A DNA stretch of 64,000 nucleotides. Origin: Pseudomonas resinovorans NBRC 106553 (GTDB lineage Bacteria; Pseudomonadota; Gammaproteobacteria; Pseudomonadales; Pseudomonadaceae). Location of the stretch: contig NC_021499.1 of the NCBI RefSeq assembly GCF_000412695.1, forward strand, positions 3,348,001 to 3,412,000. The letters run 5' to 3'. This document shows, in pieces, positions 9,241 through 18,076 of this stretch. The position numbers and the translations under genes were made by a program. The first letter of the stretch is position 1. Each line of letters starts with the position of its first letter. Below the pieces are notes generated by a model, which was given only the letters and a program-made list of their open reading frames with translations, was not told the DNA's origin and ran no database searches.

Positions 9241-10377
9241 TCAATCCAGCTCGGCAAGGATGCGATAGGCCAGGCGAACCCGTTCTTCGTTGGGGTAGTT
9301 GCGGTTGGCCAACAGCACGATGCCGACGCCCCGGGACGGCACGAAGGCGACATAGGCGCCGAAGCCGTTGGTGGAGCCGGTCTTGTTCACCCAGACCTCC
9401 TTCTGTGGCGCCAAGGGCGGCACGATGGCGCTGACCGGATGGCTCTCCAGCACCATCTGGCTGCCATTGCCCCGCAACAGGGTGTCCAGGGCCACCGGGT
9501 AGCTGTACTGCTCCCAGATCAGCGCCTGGGTCATGTCGCCAACCTTGAAATAGCCGGTGCGCGTCGCCGCGATGGCCTGCTCGACTTTCCCGTCGAGCCC
9601 GCCCTGGCCGAGCTGGGCTTCGACGAAACGCAGCAGGTCCTTGCTGCTGGTCTTGACCCCGTAGGCTTCGGCGGCCAGGGGCGCGGGGTTGACCCGTACC
9701 GGCGCATCCGCCTTGTCGTAGCCCTGGGCATAGCGCGGCATGGCGCTGGCGGGCACCTCGATATAGGTGTTGGGCATGCCGAGCTTGGGCAGGAGCAGGG
9801 TTTCCATCGCCTTGGCGTAGGGCAGTTCCAGACTCTTGGCGGCCACCACGCCGAGCAGCCCGATGCTGGGGTTGGCGTAGGTGCGCTGGGTGCCGGGGGC
9901 GGAGCTGGGCCGCCAGGCCCGGTAGTAGTCGATCAGTTGCCGCTGGTTGCGCACCGTTTCCGGCAATTGCAGCGGGAAGCCGCCGGCCGTGTGGGTGGCC
10001 AGGTTGATCAGGGAGACCTTGTCCAGCGCGGTGCCCGCCAGTTCCGGCAGGTACCGGACGGGGTTGGCGCCAAGGTCGAGCCGGCCATTGGCCTGTGCGT
10101 AGCCGGCGAGGGTCGCGGTCAGCGTCTTGCTGACCGAGCCCACCTCGAACAGGGTGTCCTGGGTAACCTGCTGCCCACTTTCCTTCGAGGCCACACCGAA
10201 GTTGTAGAAGCGTTGCTCGCCATGGGCGGTGATCGCGATGGCCAGGCCCGGGATGCGGTATTCCTGCATCAGGTCCCGCGCGGCGCGCTGCACGGCGGCA
10301 TCCTGGTCGTCGGCCAGGGTGACGCCGCCGTGGCCGCAGGCCAGGGCGAGCAGCAGGAATTTGGCGGTCAGGCGCAT
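9241..10377 (-). CDS. ampC: Class C beta-lactamase (AmpC)
   Basis: A 378-residue periplasmic enzyme that hydrolyses cephalosporins and other beta-lactams through an acylated serine. Residues 1-22 are a signal peptide. All class C motifs are present: S81-V-S-K84 (active serine), Y167-A-N169, and K332-T-G334 followed by STNGFGAYV. Length matches Pseudomonas AmpC. GAGGA lies before the ATG at 10377. Unlike the P. aeruginosa locus, no ampR regulator is beside it; instead it follows the dipZ-like gene with a 67-base gap on the same strand and may be read with it or from its own promoter. Confidence 0.92.
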   Translation of the reverse strand: MRLTAKFLLLALACGHGGVTLADDQDAAVQRAARDLMQEYRIPGLAIAITAHGEQRFYNFGVASKESGQQVTQDTLFEVGSVSKTLTATLAGYAQANGRLDLGANPVRYLPELAGTALDKVSLINLATHTAGGFPLQLPETVRNQRQLIDYYRAWRPSSAPGTQRTYANPSIGLLGVVAAKSLELPYAKAMETLLLPKLGMPNTYIEVPASAMPRYAQGYDKADAPVRVNPAPLAAEAYGVKTSSKDLLRFVEAQLGQGGLDGKVEQAIAATRTGYFKVGDMTQALIWEQYSYPVALDTLLRGNGSQMVLESHPVSAIVPPLAPQKEVWVNKTGSTNGFGAYVAFVPSRGVGIVLLANRNYPNEERVRLAYRILAELD

Positions 10378-10444
10378 GCTGATGGTCCTCGAAAATCGAA
10401 CGGGCCGGAGAAGCTAGCACCCCTGCCCGCCCAACCCAAGGTTT

Positions 10445-11665
10445 TCAGCCTGCGGCGGCCTCCTCGGCGCGCTCCTTGAGCAGTTGCTTGATCACCGCTT
10501 CCTGCTCCTCGTAACCGCCCTCGCCCACCGCCAGGTGTCGGATGCGTCCATGGGCGTCGATGAAGTAGTGCGCCGGCCAGTACTGGTTGATGAAGGCGTT
10601 CCAGATCCGGTACTGGTTGTCGATGGCCACCGGGTAGCGGATATCGAGTTTCCCCATGGCCGCGCGCACGTTGTCGAGAATCCGCTCGTAGGGGTACTCG
10701 GGGGTGTGCACGCCGATCACCACCAGACCCTGGTCGGCGTAACGCCGGGCCCACTCGTTCACATAGGGCAGGCTGTGCTGGCAGTTGATGCAGTCGTAGG
10801 TCCAGAAGTCCACCAGTACCACCTTGCCCAGCAGATTCTGGGTGCTCAGCGGCGGGCTGTTCAGCCACTGGGTGGCGCCCTCCAGCTCGGGCATCGCCCC
10901 CAGGTCCGGCAGGGTTTGCGGGCTGTCCGCGCGGGCGCTGCCCACCAGTTGTTCCAGCAGCACCGGCACGCTGTCCAGCACCTTGCGTTCCAGGCTGGAT
11001 GCCAGCTGCGAGGAGCCCACGCCGGCCAACTGCGCAGTCGCACCGCTGGCGATGCCCACCACCGCCAGCAGGGCCAGGACACCGGTGCCACGACGCAGCC
11101 ATTCCACCGTCGGCAGCGACAGCCTGGCCCGTTGCAATACACCACGTCCGAGGAAGATCAGCGCGCCCATGGCCACCGCGCTGCCGAGGCCGTAGCTGAG
11201 CAGCAGCAGGCTGGTGGAGGCGCTTGGCCCGTTGAGCATGGCACCGGAGAGGATCAGGCCGAGGATGGGCCCGGCACAGGGCGCCCAGAGCAGGCCGGCG
11301 GCAAAGCCCAGCAGCCAGGTGGACAACACCGGCGGCAGGCGCCGGGCATCGCCCTGCAGGCGATCACCCAGCCACAGCCAGGGCCGCGATACCCAGGTGC
11401 CGAAACGATGGGACAGCAACGCCGCGGCGGAGGCCGCCAGCAGTCCCAGCGCCAGGTAGCGCCCCCATTGGCTGGCCTGGATCACCCATTCACTGGAGAC
11501 CACCGCCAGGCTGGCCAGCACGGCGAAGCCGGAGGCCAGGCCCGCCAGGGTCAGCCAGGGTGACCAGGCCGGCCCTCCAGCGCGGGACAACAAGAGCGGC
11601 AGGACGGGAAGGATGCAGGGGCTGAGCAGGGTCAGCACCCCGCCGAGAAAGGCGACGAGCAACAT
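10445..11665 (-). CDS. DipZ-type protein: CcdA membrane domain fused to thioredoxin-like domain
   Basis: A 406-residue inner-membrane protein that carries reducing power across the membrane to periplasmic thiols. Residues 1-230 are a CcdA/DsbD-type domain with its two cysteine motifs, SPCILP near residue 16 and WAPCAGPILG near residue 127. Residues 250-400 are a TlpA/DipZ thioredoxin fold with active site C-I-N-C in WTYDCINCQHSLPYVNEW. It lies 45 bases after the DUF2790 gene and shares its strand, so the two form an operon. The position beside an OmpR/EnvZ-type pair resembles the P. aeruginosa dsb region regulated by a two-component system. Confidence 0.88.
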   Translation of the reverse strand: MLLVAFLGGVLTLLSPCILPVLPLLLSRAGGPAWSPWLTLAGLASGFAVLASLAVVSSEWVIQASQWGRYLALGLLAASAAALLSHRFGTWVSRPWLWLGDRLQGDARRLPPVLSTWLLGFAAGLLWAPCAGPILGLILSGAMLNGPSASTSLLLLSYGLGSAVAMGALIFLGRGVLQRARLSLPTVEWLRRGTGVLALLAVVGIASGATAQLAGVGSSQLASSLERKVLDSVPVLLEQLVGSARADSPQTLPDLGAMPELEGATQWLNSPPLSTQNLLGKVVLVDFWTYDCINCQHSLPYVNEWARRYADQGLVVIGVHTPEYPYERILDNVRAAMGKLDIRYPVAIDNQYRIWNAFINQYWPAHYFIDAHGRIRHLAVGEGGYEEQEAVIKQLLKERAEEAAAG

Positions 11666-11710
11666 GGGACACCTCGTTGGGCATGGTGGCTGGGCAAGGA
11701 CTGCGAGCGG

Positions 11711-11965
11711 TCAGTTGGTGTCGCGGCAGCTGTCGGAATACTTGAGATAGGCCAGGCTGTGGCGCTGGCCCCGGGAGTCCAGGTAATCCATGCGCGCCTC
11801 GACGACCTGGCACTGCTGCGCGGGTGCTTCGCGGTGGGACAGCACCTTGTGCACGTCGAGTTGCGTGCCGTAGCGGTAGTGCTCCAGCGGGACGTCGACG
11901 TCGGCCATCGCACCCAGGCTGAGGGTGGCGAACAGGCAGGCGGCGCTGAGTTCAAGCAGTTTCAT
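11711..11965 (-). CDS. DUF2790 small periplasmic protein
   Basis: An 84-residue protein with a signal peptide (residues 1-21, KLLELSAACLFATLSLGAMA). The mature part, with EHYRYGTQLDVHKVLSH and QQCQVVEARMDYLDSRG, matches DUF2790 (PF10976), a family of small Pseudomonas periplasmic proteins of unknown biochemistry, several of which are reported to respond to copper. GGAG lies before the ATG at 11965. It heads the operon with the dipZ-like gene and faces a two-component system across a 216-base shared promoter region. Confidence 0.85.
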   Translation of the reverse strand: MKLLELSAACLFATLSLGAMADVDVPLEHYRYGTQLDVHKVLSHREAPAQQCQVVEARMDYLDSRGQRHSLAYLKYSDSCRDTN

Positions 11966-12096
11966 GGGGTTCTCCTTTGCTGTGCAGGGACGCAAGCGTT
12001 GGTCGTTTGCGATGGGTGCATTGCACGGCAGGGAGGTATCGCCGGTGTGTCCCGCAGCGACGGCGATTGCCGCGCCAGGTATCGCGGGGCGCCGGG

Positions 12097-12112
12097 GATA
12101 CACTGCAATACA
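12097..12112. promoter_or_regulatory. Direct-repeat operator candidate, site 2
   Basis: The sequence GATACA-CTGC-AATACA is a 10-bp-spaced direct repeat in the shared promoter region of the DUF2790-dipZ operon and the response regulator gene. The spacing suits a dimer of an OmpR-type regulator. Confidence 0.55.
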
Positions 12113-12181
12113 AAGGTCGGCGGGCAAGCGCCGCGCGGCTCTATACACTAGGGCGCAAACCGAATCGAGGGAGGGCTGTCC

Positions 12182-12921
<740 letters not shown>

Positions 12922-12922
<1 letters not shown>

Positions 12923-14229
12923 TGGCCTTTTCCCTCTGGCCACGCACCCTGGCCGCCCGCCTCGCACTGATCTTCTTCACCGGCCTGGTACTGGCCTACG
13001 GGTTGTCCTTCGCCTCACAGTTCTACGAGCGCTACCAGACCGGGCGCAGCGTGATGCTCGGCAACCTGGAGAGCGACGTCGGCACCGCCGTGGCACTGAT
13101 CGACCGGCTGCCGGCGGCCGAGCGTGCCAGCTGGCTCCCCCTGCTGGAACGCCGCAACTACCGCTACCGGTTGGATGCAGGCGAGCCGGGCGAGCCCATG
13201 GACATGGCCCATCCGCACATGGCCGCGCTGTCCATCCAGCGCGCCATCGGCGAGCGCTTTCCCCTGAGCTTCGTCACCCTCCCCGGCCCCAGGCCGCATT
13301 TCCAGGCTCACCTGCGCCTGTCCGACGGCAACCCGCTGACCCTGGATGTGACCCCCGCCCCCATCCCGGTGGCGAGCTGGCTGCCGGTGGTGTTGCTGCT
13401 GCAACTGGCCGTGCTGCTGGCCTGCACCTGGCTGGCGGTGCGCATGGCCATAGGTCCGTTGACCCGCCTGGCCCGGGCCGTCGACCAGCTCACCCCGGAT
13501 GCCCCTACGCCGCACCTGGATGAAAACGGCCCCCGCGAGGTGGCCTATGCCGCCCGCGCGGTCAATGCGCTGCAGGGCCGCATCGGCGACTACCTGAAAG
13601 AACGCATGCAGTTGCTCGCGGCCATCTCCCACGACCTGCAGACCCCCATCACCCGCATGAAGCTGCGGGTCGAACAGATGGACGCCTCCCTGGAACGCGA
13701 CCGCCTGTGGAGCGACCTCGATGAAATGCAGCACCTGGTGCGCGAGGGCGTGGCCTACGCGCGCAGCATGGATGGCGCGAGCGAAGCGCAATGCCGGGTG
13801 GACCTGGACGCCTTCCTCGACAGCCTGGTGTTCGACTACCAGGACAGCGGCCAGGCGGTGAACCTGCAGGGCCGTAGCGGCGCGCAGCTGGAAACCCGCC
13901 CCCACGCCCTGCGCCGGGTGCTCAGCAACCTGATCGACAATGCCCTGAAGTTCGCCGGCAGCGCGCACCTGGAAGTGGAGCGCGACCCCAACGGCTGTGT
14001 GTGTCTGAACGTACTGGACGACGGGCCGGGCATTGCCGAAGAGGAGCTGGGCGAGGTCTTCAAGCCCTTCTATCGGGTGGAGAGTTCGCGCAACCGCAGC
14101 ACCGGTGGCACCGGCCTCGGACTGGCCATCGCCCAGCAACTGAGCCAGGCCCTGGGCGCCCGCCTGACCTTGAGCAACCGCGCCAGCGGCGGCCTCTGCG
14201 CCCGGCTGGAACTCGGCGGCGGTGTCTGA
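12922..14229 (+). CDS. Sensor histidine kinase, partner of the OmpR-type regulator
   Basis: A 435-residue inner-membrane kinase. Helices at residues 10-32 and 152-175 flank a periplasmic sensor of about 120 residues. HAMP follows, then the phosphoacceptor H237 in AAISHDLQTPITRMKLRVEQ, and ATPase motifs LIDNALKFA, DDGPGI and GGTGLGLAI. The periplasmic part contains M93-D-M-A-H-P-H-M100, a methionine/histidine cluster of the sort that binds copper or silver; no cysteine is present in that part. The ATG overlaps the regulator's stop codon by one base. Metal sensing is inferred from the motif and the neighbours. Confidence 0.9.
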
Positions 14230-14235
14230 CGCCGC

Positions 14236-14251
14236 CGTACAGAGCGATACA
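14236..14251. promoter_or_regulatory. Direct-repeat operator candidate, site 3
   Basis: The sequence CGTACA-GAGC-GATACA is a direct repeat with 10-bp spacing, 104 bases before the DoxX start codon and just after the kinase gene. Two other sites lie at a similar distance from their genes. Confidence 0.5.
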
Positions 14252-14354
14252 CGACAGGCCGTGGCAGACACATCCGGGACAATCCGCCTTGCCACCATGG
14301 GCACCCGAGCAGCGACGGCATCCCGCCGGCGCACTCGGGCCGGAGGACCCGACC

Positions 14355-14861
14355 ATGCCCAGCCTCGCACTCACCCCGATCACGTTCGCCTTCAACCAGC
14401 TCGACCGCCTTGGCGCCTGGAGCGCCGACATTCCCCTGCGGCTGTTCCTCGCCTGGGAATTCTTCGAGTCGGGCCTGGAGAAATGGAACGGCCAGAACTG
14501 GTTCGTGGATATCCAGTCCGCCTTCCCCTTCCCCTTCGACCTGCTCCCGGCCGGCTTCAGCTGGCAGTTGTCGATGTGGGCCGAACTGATCGCCCCGCTT
14601 CTCCTGCTGCTCGGGCTGGGTACCCGCTTCGCCACCCTGGTGCTGATGGTGCTGACCCTGGTGGCCATCGCCGCCGTGCACTGGCCCGCGCACTGGTCGA
14701 GCCTGGCGGAGCTGGCCCAGGGCTACTCCATCAGCAACAAGGGCTACGGCAACTACAAGCTGCCGCTGATCTACCTCATCGCCGCCCTGCCCCTGCTGCT
14801 CAACGGCGCCGGTCGCTTCAGCCTCGACGCCCTGCTGCGCCGCCGGTTGCGCAGCCATTGA
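14355..14861 (+). CDS. DoxX-family membrane protein
   Basis: A 168-residue inner-membrane protein with four helices. The ADIPLRLFLAWEFFESGLEK stretch near residue 23 and the glycine-rich helix LLLLLGLGTRFATLVLMVLT match DoxX (PF07681), linked in other bacteria to membrane redox and thiol stress complexes. GGAGG lies 7 bases before the ATG at 14355. It follows the two-component genes after 125 bases holding a direct-repeat operator candidate, so it can be transcribed alone under the same regulator. Confidence 0.85.
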   Translation: MPSLALTPITFAFNQLDRLGAWSADIPLRLFLAWEFFESGLEKWNGQNWFVDIQSAFPFPFDLLPAGFSWQLSMWAELIAPLLLLLGLGTRFATLVLMVLTLVAIAAVHWPAHWSSLAELAQGYSISNKGYGNYKLPLIYLIAALPLLLNGAGRFSLDALLRRRLRSH

Positions 14862-15056
14862 CCGCCCCGGCGCGCTGGGGTTCGGGCCTTGGAAGCGAGA
14901 GCCGCACATCCCCGGGTCGAAACCGACAGGCAGTCATTGACCGCGCTCTTCGTTCGGCGTGATTTTTAGCAGGCTTGGGACTGAGCGAATGGACAGCTCC
15001 GGGCCGCAAGCTTGAGTGAGCGTGAACGAAATCAAGGTGCTGCAGGTGCCTTCGCC

Positions 15057-16073
15057 ATGACGATCAACCCTGGAAATCCGCCGCTTCCCGCAGACAAGGC
15101 CCGCCACCTGGTGTTCGTGGCCTACCAGCAAATGGGCCTGCTCGACCTCACCGGCGCCCAGACCGTGTTCTGGGCCGCGTCCAAGCGCCTGCAGGAACGC
15201 GGCCTGCCCGGCTACCACCTGCACAACGCCAGCCTGGAGGGCGGCCTGGTCCAGACCGCCGAAGGCCTGGCGGTGAACACCGAACGGCTGGCCCCGCTCG
15301 CCGAGCTGCCGATCGACACCTTCATCGTCCCCGGCGCCCCGGCCATCTGCGAGACCCTCGACCACTACGACGAACTCGTCGCCTGGCTACGCGGCCACCT
15401 GAACAGGGCCCGGCGTGTCGCCTCGGTCTGCAGCGGTGCCTTCCTGCTGGCCAAGGCCGGCCTGCTCGAAGGCCGCCGCGCGGCGACGCACTGGGCGATG
15501 TGCGACACACTCCAGCAAGTCTTCCCGTCGATCGAGGTGGACGCCGACGCGATCTTCATCCAGCAGGGCTCGGTCTGGACCTCGGCGGGAGTGAGCGCCG
15601 GCATCGACCTGGCGCTGGCGCTGGTGGAGGACGACTGTGGCCGCGACATCGCCATGCAGGTGGCGCGGGAGCTGGTGGTGTACCTCAAGCGCCCCGGTGG
15701 CCAGGCGCAGTACAGCGAGCTATTGCAGTTGCAGTCCCAGGACGGCGCGGTGTTCGACGACCTGCACCTGTGGATTGCCGAGAACCTCGGCGACGAACGA
15801 CTCACGGTGGAACGCCTGGCCCAGCAGGTGCGCATGAGCCAACGCAACTTCGCCAGGGTCTACAAGCAGAAGACCGGCCGCACCCCGGCCAAGGCCATCG
15901 AGATGTTCCGCCTGGAGGCGGCGCGGCGGATGCTGGAAAACTCCCCGCGCAACATCGACCAGATTGCCCGGCTCTGCGGCTTCGGCGACGAAGAACGGAT
16001 GCGCTGCACCTTCCAGCGCAATCTCTCGGTGTCACCCCGGGACTATCGCAATCGTTTCTCGCGGACCCAGTGA
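15057..16073 (+). CDS. GlxA-family AraC-type regulator with DJ-1/PfpI domain
   Basis: A 338-residue regulator. Residues 15-190 form a class I amidotransferase-like (DJ-1/PfpI) domain with the nucleophile elbow ASVCSGAFLLAKAGLL around residue 125. Residues 220-335 hold the AraC helix-turn-helix pair, with VERLAQQVRMSQRNFARVY and IDQIARLCGFGDEERMRCTF. Relatives control amino-acid, betaine or aldehyde metabolism. The ATG at 15057 fits where the family begins; a TTG in frame at 15012 is less likely. Both neighbours are regulators too, so its target is not evident. Confidence 0.85.
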   Translation: MTINPGNPPLPADKARHLVFVAYQQMGLLDLTGAQTVFWAASKRLQERGLPGYHLHNASLEGGLVQTAEGLAVNTERLAPLAELPIDTFIVPGAPAICETLDHYDELVAWLRGHLNRARRVASVCSGAFLLAKAGLLEGRRAATHWAMCDTLQQVFPSIEVDADAIFIQQGSVWTSAGVSAGIDLALALVEDDCGRDIAMQVARELVVYLKRPGGQAQYSELLQLQSQDGAVFDDLHLWIAENLGDERLTVERLAQQVRMSQRNFARVYKQKTGRTPAKAIEMFRLEAARRMLENSPRNIDQIARLCGFGDEERMRCTFQRNLSVSPRDYRNRFSRTQ

Positions 16074-16095
16074 GGGCCCGCGTCATCGCCGCAGC

Positions 16096-17034
16096 TCAGG
16101 CCACCGCCTGGGTCCGCTCCCACTCCTGCTCCTGGCCGAGGTAGAAGCAGAACCGCGAACGCAGCCAGCGCTCGCGCGGATCGTCATGGCTGGCGCCACG
16201 CCAGACCATGGACAGGTCCGGCGCCGGCAGGTCGAGCGGCGCGAACTCGGCACGCAGGCCCTCCCGCTGCGCCATGGCCAGGGCGACGTAGTCCGGCACC
16301 AGGGCGACCATGTCGCTGCCGGCCAACAGCGCAGGCAAGGCGCTGAACTGCGGCACCGCCAGCACCACCTTGCGTTGGCGGCCCAGCAGGCTCAGCGCGT
16401 GGTCGGCATCGTCGATCACATTGCCCATGGACGACACCACCACATGGGGGCGCCGGCAGAACCCATCCAGGTCCAGGCTCTCGTCCGCCGTGTCCGCCCG
16501 CAGCAGCATGGGCCGCATGAGTCGCAGCGCCCTGCGCCGGGAGTTGGCCGGCAGGTCATGGGTGTGGCTGATGCCGAGGGAAATATCCCCCGACAGCAGC
16601 AATTGCGGGAGCTGCCATTGATCCGCCCGACGCACCACCAGGGTCATGTTCGGCGCCTCCTTGCGCAGGTGCTGCATCAGGCGCGGTAGCAAGGCGTACT
16701 CGACGTCGTCGGAAAGGCCGATGTGGAACGCCGAGTTGCAGGTCAACGGGTCGAAGACCTGGCTGCAGCTCAGGGCGGCAGCGATGCTGTCGAGGGCCGG
16801 CGTCAGTCGCGCGTAGATCTCCATGGCGCGGGCCGTCGGCTCCATCACCCGGCCGCTGCGTATGAACAGCGGGTCGTTGAACATCGCGCGCAAGCGCCCA
16901 AGGGCGCTGCTGATGGTGGGTTGGCCGAGGAACAGCTTCTCGCTGACACGGGTGACGTTGCGTTCACGCATCATGCTTTCGAACACCACCAGCAGATTGA
17001 TGTCGGCACGCCGCAGGTCGTTTCTGGTCATCAT
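16096..17034 (-). CDS. LysR-family transcriptional regulator, paralogue 1
   Basis: A 312-residue regulator with an N-terminal winged helix (DLRRADINLLVVFESMMRER, then VTRVSEKLFLGQPTISSALG) and a LysR substrate domain. It shares many positions with the LysR protein at 24095-25006, including the opening NDLRR-DINLLVVFE and the phrase FHIGLSDDVEYALLP / FRIGLSDDVEFGLFP, so the two are recent-looking paralogues. Start is one of two adjacent ATGs (17034 or 17031). It lies divergent to a FixJ-type response regulator across 289 bases. Confidence 0.85.
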   Translation of the reverse strand: MMTRNDLRRADINLLVVFESMMRERNVTRVSEKLFLGQPTISSALGRLRAMFNDPLFIRSGRVMEPTARAMEIYARLTPALDSIAAALSCSQVFDPLTCNSAFHIGLSDDVEYALLPRLMQHLRKEAPNMTLVVRRADQWQLPQLLLSGDISLGISHTHDLPANSRRRALRLMRPMLLRADTADESLDLDGFCRRPHVVVSSMGNVIDDADHALSLLGRQRKVVLAVPQFSALPALLAGSDMVALVPDYVALAMAQREGLRAEFAPLDLPAPDLSMVWRGASHDDPRERWLRSRFCFYLGQEQEWERTQAVA

Positions 17035-17235
17035 GCTCGCCCGCTCAGGTAAGTGGAGTCGAAAGCCTGGTCGTCTGGACCACGGACGCTTTCGAGGTGT
17101 GGCCAGATTAAGGTCCGGGGCATGGGCGTGTCTGTTGTACCTGGGGTTGGCCCATAGATGCATTGGGTGCGTCGGGTTGTACTGAGGTATGTCTCGTCGA
17201 CCCTGACGGCGTAAATCCGGGGTTTTTTGGCCTAC

Positions 17236-17251
17236 CTGTCTGCCCGGACAG
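17236..17251. promoter_or_regulatory. Inverted repeat in a divergent promoter region
   Basis: CTGTC-TGCCCG-GACAG is a perfect 5-bp inverted repeat lying 73 bases before the response regulator start and 202 bases from the LysR start. It could be an operator or a chance hairpin. Confidence 0.3.
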
Positions 17252-17323
17252 CTTTTACGATGACGCCGCCTGGGGCTACGGCCTTACAGCGGACTCATCG
17301 AACCCTGCTCGAGAACCACCTGC

Positions 17324-17974
17324 ATGACTGAACGATTTCCTTCGAGCCACGAAGGCAGCACCGAACCCTTCGTATTCGTCGTGGACGACGACGCCCCGCT
17401 TCGGGAAGCCCTGGGCAGCCTGCTGCGCTCGGTCGGCTTCAGGGTCGGCCTGTTCGGCTCGGCCGCCGACTTCATGGCGTTCAAACGTCCCGAGGTGCCC
17501 AGCTGCATGGTGCTGGACGTGAGGCTCAAGGGCACCAATGGCCTGGACTTGCAGAATCAACTGGCGGCGGCCGGGATCGACCTGCCGATCGTCTTCATCA
17601 CCGGCTACGGCGACATCGCCATGACCGTGCGCGCCATGAAGGCCGGCGCCGTGGACTTCCTGACCAAACCCTTCCGCGAGCAGGACCTGCTGGATGCCAT
17701 CACGGTTGCCCTCGACCGGGACAGGACGCGCCGCGAGGCCGAACGGGGGCTCGCAGCGGTGCGCAGCCGCTATGCCACCCTCACGGCCCGCGAACAGAGC
17801 GTGATGGCACTGGCCGTGTCGGGCCTGTTGAACAAGCAGATCGCCGGGGAAATCGGCCTGAGCGAAATCACCGTGAAGACCCATCGGGGCCAGGCCATGC
17901 GAAAAATGAACGCGCGCTCCTTTGCTGATCTGGTGCGCATGGCGCAAGCGCTTGGCGTAAGCCGGCCACTATAG
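17324..17974 (+). CDS. FixJ/NarL-type response regulator (LuxR helix-turn-helix)
   Basis: A 216-residue regulator. The receiver holds D21-D23, phospho-acceptor D65 in VLDVRLKG and the lysine of TKPF; the C-terminal 65 residues are a LuxR/FixJ helix-turn-helix (LTAREQSVMALAVSGLLNKQ, then EITVKTHRG). It closely resembles the regulator at 34183-34860, both carrying AMTV-AMKAGAVDFL-KPF. No kinase gene adjoins it, so it is an orphan locally; the large kinase at 28579 is one candidate partner. A terminator follows directly. Confidence 0.88.
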   Translation: MTERFPSSHEGSTEPFVFVVDDDAPLREALGSLLRSVGFRVGLFGSAADFMAFKRPEVPSCMVLDVRLKGTNGLDLQNQLAAAGIDLPIVFITGYGDIAMTVRAMKAGAVDFLTKPFREQDLLDAITVALDRDRTRREAERGLAAVRSRYATLTAREQSVMALAVSGLLNKQIAGEIGLSEITVKTHRGQAMRKMNARSFADLVRMAQALGVSRPL

Positions 17975-17976
17975 GG

Positions 17977-18010
17977 AACCCCCGAAAGCCTCAGCGGCTC
18001 CGGGGGTTTT
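17977..18010 (+). terminator. Rho-independent terminator
   Basis: AACCCCCG pairs with CGGGGGTT, with extra pairing between AGCC and GGCT, and ends in a TTTT run. It begins 3 bases after the response regulator stop. Confidence 0.85.
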
Positions 18011-18076
18011 CGTACACCGAGATCCACGCCCGCGACTCGCGGAACCCGCCAGCCATTCACGCCGAGTCGGGACAGG

